Source of the DNA: Lithobates sylvaticus
Lineage: Eukaryota > Chordata > Amphibia > Anura > Ranidae
Assembly: GCA_028564925.1 (NCBI GenBank)
Contig: CM053028.1
Location: forward strand, 369,109,902-369,173,901
DNA length: 64,000 bases
Direction: 5' to 3'
Shown here: positions 59,666 to 61,306 of the stretch, one piece after another
Numbering within the stretch: the first letter of the stretch is position 1
Layout of the letters: each line of letters opens with the position of its first letter
Notes under the pieces: model-generated
Database searches by the model: none
Told to the model about the DNA's origin: nothing
What the model saw: the letters and a program-made list of their open reading frames with translations, nothing else
Program-made: the position numbers and the translations under genes

Positions 59666-60530
59666 GTGTTCACCTAAGATTCACACAGCCTTCACACTTT
59701 TTATTTTATTTTTTAATTAGATACCAATTAGAAAAAAAAAGTGTGAATCTTGCATGGAAACATTTTTAAATGGACCCCATAAAGTGCACAAACTAAGCTG
59801 CTCATTGGCCATCTCTTTCTTGCTTATGTATGGTCCACCACTGGCTTTTCAAAGGTACATGGGCTAACTACCCTGTAGAAAGATGCTTTACTTGCCTATT
59901 TCTCAGGGTGCTCTGGTCCGATCACTTGATTGTCTTCCAGCAGCCAGCTTCAAGCGAGTGAAGGGACAGCCGATAACAGATTCCCCATAGTAAGCCTATG
60001 GGTGATGTCCCCACCCAGCCATTTCCATCCGTTTGTGCTCTGAACAGAAGCTGGCCCTAGCAAAGGAGCGCTCTGAGAATAGGCAATTATATACATCTTC
60101 TTTTTCCAGGGCATTTATTGTAGGTGTTAAAAGGTGGGTGGAAGCAGTTTAAAGCACTTATACTTTATTGGTAATAACATTTTAACAATGTATAGACAAT
60201 GTGCTGAAAATATACACAACTGATTAATTTTTAGTGTATGGCCCTAGCGCCTGGAGGTTTTACAGTGTGCTACTAATGTTGTGTACTGTCCCAGTAATCA
60301 GTGTGGTCAAGTAACTTTATGCTATTCCAATGTTAAGTCTGCAATCTTGTAAGTCATATTTCTTTATTTATAGTTCAAGTTCTTCTAGATCATCAACCAG
60401 CTCAGGCCCCTCCTCACGTGTTAAAGTGGTTGAGCTTGGGATACCTATAGCGTCTCCTCCTTCAAGTGCCTCATCCGCTCGCAGCTACAAGTCATCCAGC
60501 AGGGGGAGTACTCACAGAAGCCAGAAATAG
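2232..60530 (+). CDS. ccdc39: ccdc39, coiled-coil domain protein 39 (14 exons, 5' end outside window)
   Basis: CCDC39 forms with CCDC40 a long coiled coil along the axonemal doublet microtubule. It acts as the 96-nm ruler that positions inner dynein arms, radial spokes and the nexin-dynein regulatory complex; loss in humans causes primary ciliary dyskinesia (family knowledge). Exons: 2232-2423, 5698-5801, 5920-6052, 11332-11526, 13026-13190, 16406-16543, 18677-18885, 24140-24263, 29000-29159, 33588-33694, 38016-38156, 49051-49230, 58536-58615, 60374-60530. They join in one frame to 694 codons plus TAG, against about 941 residues in human, so about 250 N-terminal codons lie upstream. Nearly all of it is Glu/Lys/Gln-rich heptad coiled coil. 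Recognisable blocks include [41 protein letters not shown] and a Ser-rich tail. No stop or frame break is seen in any exon, so the gene looks functional. The match is by recalled protein similarity, not a search. Confidence 0.97.
2424..2684. other. intron start, no recognised repeat
   Basis: Ordinary intronic sequence following exon a; no exon, repeat or RNA was recognised. Confidence 0.5.
2688..2979. mobile_element. decayed AGCTGGCCATACA-type MITE
   Basis: The left end AGCTGGCCATACATGCAT and right end CCGTGTATGGTGAGCTT are imperfect inverted repeats of the family seen intact at 37101-37242. The ends are eroded, so no clean target duplication is visible. Confidence 0.5.
2983..3899. mobile_element. 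TTAA-type element with ~50-bp inverted ends, carrying a nested hAT fragment
   Basis: Left end AGGCTAAGTTCACC and right end CGAACTTAGCCT are part of ~50-bp inverted repeats that also share AGTCAAGGGGCCC. Left flank is TTAA (2979-2982); the right one is eroded to TTAG. The interior from about 3250 to 3780 is a minus-strand copy of the repeat found at 20089-20325. Confidence 0.55.
3250..3780 (-). repeat. hAT-type fragment with imperfect ~40-bp tandem repeat
   Basis: Between about 3340 and 3660 the words CCCAATGAYACCAACAATGG and GGGGCACAATTCCT recur every 35-45 bases, giving about eight degenerate copies. The right end AAGACCCCTG is the family terminus also seen at 20089 in opposite orientation. 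Confidence 0.55.
3905..4970. other. intron, AT-rich, no gene
   Basis: No exon is seen. The 4430-4900 stretch is strongly AT-rich with poly(A)/poly(T) runs and no clear repeat ends. Confidence 0.5.
4975..5281. mobile_element. TTAA-flanked MITE, intact ends
   Basis: Perfect terminal inverted repeats AGTGGTTGTAAAGG ... CCTTTACAACCACT flanked by TTAA at 4971-4974 and 5282-5285. The 307-bp interior has a hairpin around AGCAGGAGCCAATAGCTCC. No coding capacity. This is the cleanest small copy of the family in the window. Confidence 0.8.
5698..5801 (+). CDS. ccdc39: ccdc39 exon b
   Basis: 104 bases, starting in phase 0 after cttcttaacag and ending two bases into an Arg codon before gtcagt. It encodes [22 protein letters not shown], matching human LDSLKATVNRTSSDLEAL. 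Only a 118-base intron separates it from the next exon, by far the shortest intron in the window. Confidence 0.95.
5920..6052 (+). CDS. ccdc39: ccdc39 exon c
   Basis: 133 bases, completing the split Arg codon after tgttatttttag and ending in phase 0 before gtaagg. It encodes [18 protein letters not shown] then [19 protein letters not shown], close to human TMSVEEKATNLEDMLKEEE. The following intron starts with ordinary sequence, and a hAT element begins 40 bases later. Confidence 0.95.
6444..6893. mobile_element. TTAA-type MITE nested in the hAT element, right end eroded
   Basis: Begins AGTGGGGTTGCGG after TTAA (6440-6443). The interior shares the GCATGCGCAG...AGCAGCTGCA...GTAGCTGCTGACT layout with the intact copy at 29970-30421. 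The right end stops at CCAGCTCC without its TTAA. Confidence 0.6.
6970..7170. repeat. ~27-bp minisatellite
   Basis: About seven imperfect copies of a unit containing GGGGACAGGGACCCCAT and TCCCCT. It is open in several frames but shows no gene signal. Confidence 0.65.
7462..7979. other. intron, no gene
   Basis: Moderately AT-rich intronic sequence; nothing recognised. Confidence 0.45.
7993..9180 (-). mobile_element. 5'-truncated LINE 3' end, split by a hAT element
   Basis: Flanked by GTAAGCATGCTTT at 7980-7992 and 9181-9193. On the minus strand the element ends in poly(A) (plus-strand T run at about 7990-8004) preceded by CAATAAAAACTTTC. Its own sequence is about 350 bp (7993-8332 plus 9171-9180). 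The poly(A) tail and 13-bp duplication show target-primed reverse transcription. The family may be the L1-like one at 43186. Confidence 0.75.
8333..9162. mobile_element. hAT-type MITE inserted in the LINE fragment
   Basis: Starts CAGTGATGTAAGTAACTG and ends GATGACCAACACTG, flanked by GGCATTAA at 8325-8332 and 9163-9170. The ends are rich in GTAAC/GTTAC words. The centre holds two ~65-bp arms (about 8713-8780 and 8934-9001) that are near-perfect inverted copies carrying AAGGGGCGGGTCTAGTATTA. Confidence 0.8.
9395..10038. mobile_element. TTAA-flanked MITE (family A) with nested palindromic element
   Basis: Flanked by TTAA at 9391-9394 and 10039-10042. Its CG-rich half matches 1262-1700. A long palindrome (about 9690-9967) fills its normal small hairpin: arms share GGGGTTTATTTACTAAAGC and continue outward through GTACAGGCATAC to GGAAATATCTCCTAAA. 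Confidence 0.65.
10305..10738. repeat. 48-bp AT-rich tandem repeat, eight copies
   Basis: The unit contains GCCATGACACACTG then a TATATTTGACTATTTTATAT core. GCCATGAC starts at 10346, 10394, 10441, 10526, 10574, 10637, 10684 and 10731. Two intervals (85 and 63) have extra ATATAAAATAATAT. Length differences point to ongoing slippage or unequal exchange. Confidence 0.85.
10740..11331. other. intron, no gene
   Basis: No repeat or exon recognised up to the acceptor of exon d. Confidence 0.45.
11332..11526 (+). CDS. ccdc39: ccdc39 exon d
   Basis: 195 bases, phase 0 at both ends, acceptor tgtacccacag, donor aatcag|gtacaa. The 65 residues include [18 protein letters not shown], close to human LKHLNHQLQKLDFETLKQQE. 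It is pure coiled coil. Confidence 0.96.
11527..12237. other. intron, no gene
   Basis: AT-rich intronic sequence without recognisable elements. Confidence 0.45.
12240..12858. mobile_element. TA-flanked MITE with internal minisatellite (copy 1)
   Basis: Inverted ends CTGTATTTATTGGGGTATAA and TTATACGCCGATAAATACAG, flanked by TA (12238-12239, 12859-12860). The interior from about 12540 to 12760 is a tandem array with TGAGGCTGCTGCATTGA, about 28-30 bp per unit, some seven units. The other copies, 38952-39485 and 49654-50093, carry the same kind of array. TA flanks suggest a Tc1/mariner-like mover, but the superfamily is not certain. Confidence 0.7.
13026..13190 (+). CDS. ccdc39: ccdc39 exon e
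   Basis: 165 bases, phase 0 at both ends, acceptor attttgtacag, donor ctccag|gtatac. It encodes [19 protein letters not shown] and on to NTQHKKLQ, close to human DFHIQQVERRMSRLKGEIN. This is one of the most conserved blocks. Confidence 0.96.
13320..13500. repeat. C-run/T-run and 40-bp tandem repeat
   Basis: A C17/T run (13329-13355) is followed by three copies of a 40-bp unit containing TTATTATTTGCACTTTATTA and CCACG (about 13377-13495). Confidence 0.7.
13602..14345. mobile_element. CCACTTCAGCCCC-type TTAA-flanked repeat (copy 1)
   Basis: Begins CCACTTCAGCCCCGGA after TTAA (13598-13601). Carries the family landmarks GCTGTACCCAAACAAAATT, AGCGTATATTGATTGG and GATTACTGTAAAAATGTCAC. The right end is not clear. 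Further copies: 14663-15490 (other end), 29800-30704, 34052-34947, 61307-62036. Non-coding. Confidence 0.65.
14380..14658. mobile_element. left-truncated TTAA-type MITE
   Basis: Shares TTACCTAAGCCCGATCT and CATTGCACAGAGCAGGTAAG with the elements at 17306 and 34952. Ends ATTGTTACCT before TTAA (14659-14662), which is also the left flank of the next repeat. Confidence 0.6.
14663..15490. mobile_element. CCACTTCAGCCCC-type TTAA-flanked repeat (copy 2)
   Basis: Runs from CCGGTTCCGGACC after TTAA (14659-14662) to GGGGCTGAAGTGG before TTAA (15491-15494). The right part is the reverse complement of the left part of copy 1 (13602 onwards). Non-coding. Confidence 0.65.
15565..15762. mobile_element. 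AGCTGGGTACACAC-type palindromic MITE
   Basis: Inverted ends AGCTGGGTACACACTATACAA and TTGTATAGTGTGTATCCAGCT; a TTA stands on the left side. Probably Harbinger-like by analogy with 37101-37242. Confidence 0.6.
15763..16405. other. intron, no gene
   Basis: The words CTCTCAACCAAACT and GGCTGGTGTCAT (15773-15805) recur at 31648-31692, marking a fragment of the TTAA element there. The rest is unrecognised. Confidence 0.4.
16406..16543 (+). CDS. ccdc39: ccdc39 exon f
   Basis: 138 bases, phase 0 at both ends, acceptor ctttatag, donor aaacag|gtaatt. It encodes [19 protein letters not shown] and ends ..KKFRTSKQ, matching human NDLYFIKKAHSKNSDEKQS. A hammerhead-like repeat module begins about 30 bases into the next intron. 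Confidence 0.94.
16574..16616 (+). ncRNA. hammerhead-like module in intron 6
   Basis: Plus strand: TGACAA (16583-16588), GCA/TGC helix II (16592-16594 with 16599-16601), GAAA (16602-16605), CGCG (16606-16609) and TC (16610-16611). It shares the TGACAAA variant core and CGAAACGCGTC with the module at 1205-1250. No convincing helix I was found, so it is probably a decayed copy. Confidence 0.35.
16617..17300. other. intron, likely body of a hammerhead-bearing repeat
   Basis: A relatively C-rich, low-CpG stretch to about 17000 follows the module directly and may be the body of the same retroelement. No coding domain is seen. From 17100 to 17300 it becomes ordinary intron. Confidence 0.35.
17306..17859. 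mobile_element. TTAA-flanked MITE with 27-bp tandem repeat
   Basis: Ends AGGGGATTGTAAAG and CTTTACAATCACT, flanked by TTAA (17302-17305, 17860-17863). Contains five copies of a 27-bp unit (about 17424-17560) including CCATCCGTTCCAGCGATGAG, then a hairpin AGCAGCAGGAGCCATTGGCT (about 17600-17625), then GCACAGAGCAGGTAAGTATA. Confidence 0.8.
17864..18676. other. intron, no gene
   Basis: AT-rich; nothing recognised before exon g. Confidence 0.4.
18677..18885 (+). CDS. ccdc39: ccdc39 exon g
   Basis: 209 bases, starting in phase 0 after a T-rich acceptor and ending two bases into a Ser codon before gtattt. It encodes [20 protein letters not shown] to EEQERQSI, close to human [20 protein letters not shown] and QERENIS. 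Confidence 0.96.
18886..19400. other. intron, no gene
   Basis: No repeat ends or exon recognised. Confidence 0.4.
19400..20065. repeat. decayed, interrupted TTTACTAAA-type repeat
   Basis: Pieces of the palindromic family intact at 22395-22578 (AGAGTGCAAAATCTCGTGCA at 19680, TAGTAAATTAACCCCA at 20049) are separated by foreign sequence with CACACTGATGCGACA-type words. Boundaries uncertain. Confidence 0.45.
20089..20325 (+). mobile_element. hAT-type MITE with tandem interior
   Basis: Starts CAGGGGTCTCCAAACCG, ends TTTTGAGACTACTG. Imperfect 8-bp duplication TTCTAAGA (20081-20088) / CTCTAAAA (20326-20333). The interior repeats TTGGTGTCATTGGG, the same unit as in 3250-3780 on the other strand. 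Confidence 0.65.
20334..21280. other. intron, no gene
   Basis: A T-run at about 20726-20745; otherwise unremarkable. Confidence 0.4.
21290..21447. mobile_element. short hAT MITE, exact 8-bp duplication
   Basis: Ends ACAGGTGTCAAACTGGC and GCCAGTTTGACGCCCCTGCA, flanked by TTTAGCTC at 21282-21289 and 21448-21455. The inner arms GAACTACAAGTCCCAT and ATGGGACTTGTAGTTC are also inverted, so all 158 bp form a hairpin. Confidence 0.8.
21584..22006. mobile_element. Harbinger-like MITE, TTA duplication
   Basis: Begins TGCGTGTACACACGAGCG, ends CTCGTGTGTACATGGCG, flanked by TTA at 21581-21583 and 22007-22009. Same family as 43-417. Confidence 0.7.
22395..22578. mobile_element. palindromic GGTTGATTTACTAAAAC MITE
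   Basis: Arms GGGTTGATTTACTAAAACTG and CAGTTTTAGTAAATCAACCC bracket an interior with TGCAAAATCTGGTGCAG/CTGCATCAGATTTTGCA, also inverted. The target duplication is unclear. Related copies: inside 9395-10038 and in 19400-20065. Confidence 0.7.
22579..23170. repeat. CCTTTCAGACA and CCCCTTTCACAC element fragments
   Basis: 22579-22866 has inverted ends CCTTTCAGACAAGTG / CTGCCGTCTGAAAGG. From 22921 the left end GCCCCTTTCACACTTGGGCG of a second family starts and runs to about 23170 without its right end. The related complete copy is 39583-39925. Confidence 0.5.
23171..24139. other. intron with decayed repeats, no gene
   Basis: The stretch 23590-23790 (GACAGCT...CTGTCAAG, ending GTATCAGTGCAACCCTAG) is a fragment of a family also seen at 25680-25740. 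No exon apart from exon h at the right edge. Confidence 0.4.
24140..24263 (+). CDS. ccdc39: ccdc39 exon h
   Basis: 124 bases, completing the Ser codon after gatttgtctag and ending in phase 0 before gtaaga. It encodes [19 protein letters not shown] and the hallmark [18 protein letters not shown], nearly identical to human [18 protein letters not shown]. This block is among the best diagnostics for CCDC39. Confidence 0.97.
24322..24540. repeat. AGCTGGCCATACAC element fragment
   Basis: Left end AAAGCTGGCCATACACTG of the family intact at 37101-37242; the right end could not be located. Confidence 0.45.
24830..25640. repeat. hairpin minisatellite split by a hAT insertion
   Basis: Units contain ATCCATACCAGATC, a short loop, then GGTCTGGTATGGAT, followed by a G-rich GGGGGACCCCAYGC. 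The unit at 24905-24940 is whole; the next is cut in its loop by the hAT element 25013-25594. Confidence 0.7.
25013..25594. mobile_element. hAT-type element, exact 8-bp duplication
   Basis: Starts TAGGGCCGTCTTTAATA and ends TTAAAAACAGCCCTG, flanked by CCGAAAAG at 25005-25012 and 25595-25602. 582 bp, non-coding. Taking it out restores the hairpin unit around it. Confidence 0.8.
25641..27009. other. intron, no gene
   Basis: T-rich at 25665-25680; otherwise no recognised element. Confidence 0.4.
27010..28434 (+). mobile_element. Tc1-like DNA transposon with pseudogenised transposase
   Basis: Starts CAGTGCCTTGAAAAAGT and ends TTTCTCAAGGCACAG, with ~100-bp inverted repeats (ACCAACACAAAGTG). TA flanks are eroded. 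A transposase-like region starts near 27364 (ATGAAGGCCAATGAACAC). Readable pieces include [31 protein letters not shown] and [14 protein letters not shown]. It has in-frame stops (e.g. IRTKQP region near 27575, AGAGTCC near 28146) and frameshifts, so it is dead. More diverged than the copy at 31694-33320. Confidence 0.85.
28435..28999. other. intron, CCTTTCACACAGG repeat fragment
   Basis: 28618-28760 (GGTCCTTTCACACAGGTGTC) looks like one end of a miniature element also seen at about 31384-31402 inverted; the rest is unrecognised. Confidence 0.4.
29000..29159 (+). CDS. ccdc39: ccdc39 exon i
   Basis: 160 bases, phase 0 start after ctcttctag, ending one base into a Ser codon before a strong donor gtaagt. 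It encodes [20 protein letters not shown] and [20 protein letters not shown], close to human [19 protein letters not shown]. Confidence 0.96.
29160..29800. other. intron, A/T homopolymer-rich
   Basis: Several A-runs and a T-run (29480-29595, 29670-29692). No exon; possibly the eroded left part of the CCACTTCAGCCCC-type repeat that follows. Confidence 0.4.
29800..30704. mobile_element. CCACTTCAGCCCC-type repeat (copy 3) hosting a TTAA MITE
   Basis: Landmarks TAGAATACATTTTGGC (29949) and ACCACCAAAAGAAAGCTCTA (30548) flank the nested element, and the right end GAAGTGG is followed by TTAA (30705-30708). The left limit is approximate. Confidence 0.5.
29970..30421. mobile_element. TTAA-flanked MITE (GCGGAGTTCC type), intact
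   Basis: Begins AGCGGAGTTCCACCC and ends GGGTGCAGCTCCGCT, flanked by TTAA at 29966-29969 and 30422-30425. The interior has the palindrome CAGATACCTGTATAATACAG and its continuation, plus GCATGCGCAG and AGTCAGCAGCTGCA...TGTAGCTGCTGACT. Non-coding. Confidence 0.8.
30709..31563. other. intron, no gene
   Basis: A decayed GGGGCC/CTGTGC-type repeat (about 30920-31402, ending GCACCTGTGCGAAAGGGGCC). No exon. Confidence 0.4.
31694..33320 (-). mobile_element. Tc1-like DNA transposon, nearly intact
   Basis: 1,627 bp with inverted repeats of ~210 bp starting CAGTGCCTTGCGAAAGTA, and TA at both flanks (31692-31693, 33321-33322). The two ends differ at only a few positions, so it is fairly young. It encodes one transposase on the minus strand. 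It resembles Tc1 families shared among fish, frogs and lampreys; the exact family is not assigned. Confidence 0.93.
31913..32933 (-). pseudogene. Tc1 transposase, one frameshift
   Basis: A cut-and-paste DDE transposase of about 339 residues. It starts at ATG 32931-32933 ([18 protein letters not shown]) and ends ...AKGGSTKY at 31913. The N-terminal paired-type helix-turn-helix region covers about residues 1-110. Catalytic residues are D152 (LWSDETK), D243 ([10 protein letters not shown]) and E in NPIENLW, 34 residues after the second D, the DD34E spacing of Tc1. Near 32150 an A-run carries one extra A that shifts the frame. The downstream frame resumes with [20 protein letters not shown]. All else looks open, so inactivation is recent. 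It has no promoter of its own beyond the element end. Confidence 0.9.
33588..33694 (+). CDS. ccdc39: ccdc39 exon j
   Basis: 107 bases, completing the Ser codon after ttccttactaag and ending in phase 0 before gtaagg. It encodes [20 protein letters not shown] then [16 protein letters not shown], almost the human sequence SDEYELKIQLEEQKRAVDEK. The acceptor AG is read directly into GTGATGAG, and only this placement restores the SSDEY junction. Confidence 0.96.
33695..34047. other. intron, no gene
   Basis: No repeat ends recognised apart from an A-run at about 33970-33985. Confidence 0.4.
34052..34947. mobile_element. CCACTTCAGCCCC-type TTAA-flanked repeat (copy 4)
   Basis: Flanked by TTAA at 34048-34051 and 34948-34951. 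Landmarks GCTGTACCCAAATAAAATT, AGCGTATATTGATTGG and GGCAGGGAAGGGGTTAAC align with 13602-14345. CG-rich right end with CGTCATATGACGGCG. Confidence 0.7.
34952..35519. mobile_element. TTAA-flanked MITE with 47-bp tandem repeat
   Basis: Joins the previous element at a single TTAA (34948-34951) and ends AATAGCAATCACT before TTAA (35520-35523). Same layout as 17306-17859, but its tandem array (35195-35430) is a different 47-49-bp unit containing TCTGTCTGCCAGGAACAACA, five copies. Confidence 0.75.
35524..35690. repeat. family B TTAA-element end, inverted
   Basis: GGTTGTAAACCTCAGACATG starts directly after the TTAA at 35520 and runs parallel to the reverse complement of 1870-1978. The far end is not visible. 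Confidence 0.5.
35691..36312. other. intron with hammerhead-like repeat
   Basis: Includes the module at 35941-35975 and A/T-rich sequence; no exon. Confidence 0.4.
35941..35975 (-). ncRNA. decayed hammerhead-like module
   Basis: The minus strand reads CCCTGAGGAAGCCCAACTGA, then GAGAAACATGTTGGG. CTGAGGA is one base from the hammerhead CTGATGA, and GAAAC follows at the right distance. Helix II has decayed and CGCG is now CATG. Weak on its own; it gains value from the other copies. Confidence 0.3.
36313..37612 (-). mobile_element. Tc1/mariner-type transposon, dead, with nested MITE
   Basis: Ends CACTCACCAGCCACTTTATT and AATAAAGTGGCCAGTAAGTG, TA on the left (36311-36312). Minus-strand transposase remnants include [20 protein letters not shown] and [10 protein letters not shown], the last two around the second D and the E of the DDE site. 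Several stops and frameshifts are present (for example within [16 protein letters not shown]). A MITE sits at 37101-37242. Confidence 0.85.
37101..37242. mobile_element. Harbinger-like MITE, intact, TTA duplication
   Basis: Inverted ends AGCTGGCCATACACCTATAA and TATAGGTGTATGGCCAGCT, flanked by TTA at 37098-37100 and 37243-37245. Only 142 bp; the surrounding Tc1 sequence continues directly when it is removed (GAGTTA-CTGTTGCC). Confidence 0.85.
37613..38015. other. intron, no gene
   Basis: No recognised element. Confidence 0.4.
38016..38156 (+). CDS. ccdc39: ccdc39 exon k
   Basis: 141 bases, phase 0 at both ends, acceptor ctttattccag, donor aaacag|gttaat. It encodes [20 protein letters not shown] to [10 protein letters not shown], matching the human block ending KPKLERVTKQ. 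The first half is less conserved than the neighbours. Confidence 0.94.
38157..38641. other. intron, no gene
   Basis: A weak AGTTGGCCACACAGG word (38500) may be an eroded AGCTGGCC-type end; otherwise nothing. Confidence 0.4.
38952..39485. mobile_element. TA-flanked MITE with minisatellite (copy 2)
   Basis: Ends CCGTATTTATCGGCGTATAA and TTATACGCCGATAAATATGG, TA at 38950-38951 and 39486-39487. It holds a CAGCCTGATCTGTGCCCATC tandem array (about 39040-39170) and a (GT)30 run. Confidence 0.75.
39287..39346 (+). repeat. (GT)30 microsatellite
   Basis: Sixty uninterrupted bases of GT inside the TA-flanked MITE. Confidence 0.98.
39583..39925. mobile_element. GAGCCCTTTCACA palindromic MITE
   Basis: Inverted ends AGAGCCCTTTCACATTGGGG and CAGTGTGAAAGGGCTCT; the interior has GCGCTAAAA/TTTTAGCAGCGC words. 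The related left end is at 22921. Confidence 0.65.
40651..40977. mobile_element. TTAA-flanked MITE
   Basis: Starts AGCAGTATTATACCCC after TTAA (40647-40650), ends CAATACCATT before TTAA (40978-40981). The interior GCATTATGGCAGACTTACCTG parallels family A at 1262. Confidence 0.65.
40982..41652. other. intron, decayed repeat sequence
   Basis: 40982-41250 carries TATGCGGTTGCAGTTGATGC and a CCCCAGATGC-rich stretch; 41250-41652 is unrecognised. No exon. Confidence 0.4.
41656..42048. mobile_element. Harbinger-like MITE, TAA duplication
   Basis: Begins GCCCCCGTACACACGGTCGG and ends ACCCTGTGTACGGGGCA; TAA at 41653-41655 and 42049-42051. Interior of inverted TCGGATTTTGT words. Confidence 0.75.
42052..42342. 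mobile_element. GGCTCCATACACACC MITE abutting the previous one
   Basis: Inverted ends GGCTCCATACACACCTAAGC and GCTCAGGTGTGAATGGAGCC. It begins directly at the TAA that ends the preceding element; the right side is TTA. Confidence 0.65.
43186..45049 (-). mobile_element. 5'-truncated L1-like LINE inserted in DIRS gag
   Basis: 1,864 bp flanked by CCATGATC at 43178-43185 and 45050-45057. On the minus strand it ends in poly(A) (plus T-run 43186-43203) with AATAAA at 43223-43228. It codes for the C-terminal part of ORF2 only. The endonuclease and most of the reverse transcriptase are missing through 5' truncation. Confidence 0.9.
43512..45049 (-). pseudogene. L1-like ORF2 C-terminal part, frameshifted
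   Basis: The first reading block (about 45049-43961) has [33 protein letters not shown] and [17 protein letters not shown], the thumb/connection region of L1-clade ORF2. Near 44075 the frame shifts. The second block (44075-43512) holds the C-terminal cysteine motif [18 protein letters not shown] and continues to a stop. This is the normal L1 ORF2 order. The host-facing reading frame that runs past 45049 belongs to the DIRS flank and is not part of it. Non-functional. Confidence 0.85.
45926..46780. other. intron, possible retroelement body, no gene
   Basis: Contains GACTGCAGCTGCTTCACAAA and repeated AAGTGCTTGGTGC-type words. Lying just outside the hammerhead-like module (46810-46878), it may belong to the same element, but no end or coding region was found. 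Confidence 0.35.
46810..46878 (-). ncRNA. hammerhead-ribozyme-like module with helix I
   Basis: On the minus strand: GAACCGGAAGT, then TTGATGATGCCC, an 8-base loop, GGGCGAAACACATC, and ACTTCCAGTTC. Helix I pairs GAAC/GTTC and GGAAGT/ACTTCC around one mismatch; helix II is GCCC/GGGC; GAAA follows directly. CACATC in place of CGCGTC equals two CpG-to-CpA changes. The core has one change (CUGAUGA to UUGAUGA), so cleavage is probably weak or lost. An alternative pairing GATGT/ACATC would compete. Confidence 0.5.
46959..47112. other. intron, A-run and AT-rich sequence
   Basis: A long A-run at 46963-46981 could be a retroelement tail; nothing else is recognised. Confidence 0.35.
47113..47345. repeat. 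long inverted repeat (hairpin)
   Basis: Arms of about 60 bp: GATTTCCAATACATGGTAAA with CAATGTATAAACAATTAAGA on the left, and the reverse complement (TTTACCATGTATTGGAAATC) on the right, around an AT-rich loop. Arms differ at a few places. Confidence 0.75.
47346..49050. other. intron, no gene
   Basis: Includes CA/TC-rich 48620-48800 (several overlapping open frames, no gene signal). No exon before exon l. Confidence 0.4.
49051..49230 (+). CDS. ccdc39: ccdc39 exon l
   Basis: 180 bases, phase 0 at both ends, acceptor tttgctcacag, donor caacag|gtttgt. It encodes [20 protein letters not shown] to [13 protein letters not shown], matching human CAKLTKEIRLLKDTKDETME and ILQTYFQQ. It lies between the two largest introns. 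Confidence 0.96.
49231..49651. other. intron, no gene
   Basis: No recognised element. Confidence 0.4.
49654..50093. mobile_element. TA-flanked MITE with minisatellite (copy 3)
   Basis: Ends CTGTATTTATTGGCGTATAA and TTATACGCCGATAAATACGG, TA at 49652-49653 and 50094-50095. Contains a ~52-bp array with GATGGGCATTGATCAGGCTG (about 49790-49990, four units). Confidence 0.75.
50147..50172 (+). repeat. (CA)13 microsatellite
   Basis: Uninterrupted CA run. Confidence 0.95.
52851..52890 (+). repeat. (CA)n microsatellite
   Basis: Twenty CA units with one interruption, inside the DIRS fossil. Confidence 0.9.
55258..55846. mobile_element. TTAA-flanked MITE with GA-rich microsatellite
   Basis: Begins AGAGGAACTGCAGTCTGC and ends GAAGTTCCACT; TTAA at 55254-55257 and 55847-55850. 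The central GAGACAGACA/GAGA array covers 55553-55685. Inserted in the DIRS fossil. Confidence 0.75.
56341..58535. other. intron, mostly decayed repeats, no gene
   Basis: The word AGCCAGCCATACATGGATCA at 57494 marks an eroded AGCTGGCC-type element (to about 57735). CTAAAAGCGGGACTAAACCC at 56347 recalls another TTAA-type end. No exon before exon m. Confidence 0.4.
58536..58615 (+). CDS. ccdc39: ccdc39 exon m
   Basis: 80 bases, phase 0 start after a T-rich acceptor, ending two bases into an Arg codon before gtaagg. It encodes [20 protein letters not shown], the start of the Ser/Arg-rich tail (human SGLELPTASTKGSRQSS). The coiled coil ends at the junction before this exon. Confidence 0.94.
58616..59102. 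other. intron, no gene
   Basis: T- and A-runs only. Confidence 0.4.
59106..59525. mobile_element. Harbinger-like GGCTCCATGCACACTGAAGC MITE, intact
   Basis: Inverted ends GGCTCCATGCACACTGAAGC / GCTTCAGTGTGCATGGAGCC, flanked by TTA at 59103-59105 and 59526-59528. The interior has repeated AACGCTCATAAACGC words on both strands. Confidence 0.85.
59589..59665 (+). repeat. (TA)n(CA)n compound microsatellite
   Basis: About 26 TA units followed by 12 CA units. Confidence 0.95.
59666..60373. other. intron, no gene
   Basis: No recognised element before the last exon. Confidence 0.4.
60374..60530 (+). CDS. ccdc39: ccdc39 last coding exon
   Basis: 157 bases, completing the Arg codon after tctttatttatag and ending at TAG (60528-60530). 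It encodes [20 protein letters not shown], then [20 protein letters not shown] and ends THRSQK. The human tail has the same layout (SIKVLELKFPASSS, then SRPSSASSSSSN, basic end). This low-complexity tail is expected to be unstructured. Confidence 0.95.
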
Positions 60531-60625
60531 TATTGGCACAATACAAAAATGTGGTGCAACTGTGTTAAGTTTTGTAATGGTAGCAGAGATCAATAAATAT
60601 TCAGCATCTTTTTTTCAGTTTTATT
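60531..60625 (+). promoter_or_regulatory. ccdc39 short 3' UTR with polyadenylation signal
   Basis: An AATAAA hexamer is at 60592-60597, 62 bases after the stop, followed by a T-rich stretch (60608-60630) suited to a downstream element. Cleavage probably falls near 60610-60620. The 3' UTR would thus be very short. A longer alternative UTR cannot be excluded. Confidence 0.7.
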
Positions 60626-60675
60626 TTTGTTCTTTGCATTATGGAATATTAAAATAACAGTAATTAGTAAGTTAA

Positions 60676-61085
60676 CCGCTCGCTGTCAATTGACGGCGGC
60701 AGAATGACACTCCTGCACAAATCACCGTAGCTATACTTTGGGCGCTTTGAGTATAGGATGCGCGCGCCCACCGCATTACTTAGGAGCCCGTGGGTGGCAG
60801 CTGTAAAAAAAAAAAATATATATATATATAAAAAAATTAACCTCTAGAGATCCGCACTATAGCCGAATGACGGCTACAGCGTGGATCTACATTGCCAGGA
60901 CTACGTCCTATGGCGTCATCCCACGCACGAGCAACCTGCGCGAGCCCCAAAGGGTGCTGGATCGCAGATCCGAATAAGGGGTCAATCACGACCCCTTACC
61001 ATGTGATCAGCTGTCAGCCAATGGCAGCTGATCATGTGATATCAACAGAGCCGGTAATCGGCTATTTTTCCTCCTCGCGCTGATT
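60676..61085. repeat. CCGCTCGCTGTCAATTGACGG-type repeat fragment
   Basis: Begins after TTAA (60672-60675); shares CTCCTGCACAAATCACC with 61355 onward. The right end is missing. Confidence 0.55.
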
Positions 61086-61306
61086 CATAGACCATGGGGC
61101 ATACGCAAGCAATAAATCAAGGAATGGGCAACAAACAAGCATCAACAACAGGAAAACAGAAGAAGGGTCAACGGAACTGAACTACCAGTTATACAGCAGC
61201 AAGTGAAGGTTCAAACAAGTTTGGTTTGGAACAAGATGTGAACAAAAGATCAGGCCCAATTACTTCATTTTAATGGGAGAATGGGTTCAGGCAGAAGTTT
61301 CATTAA

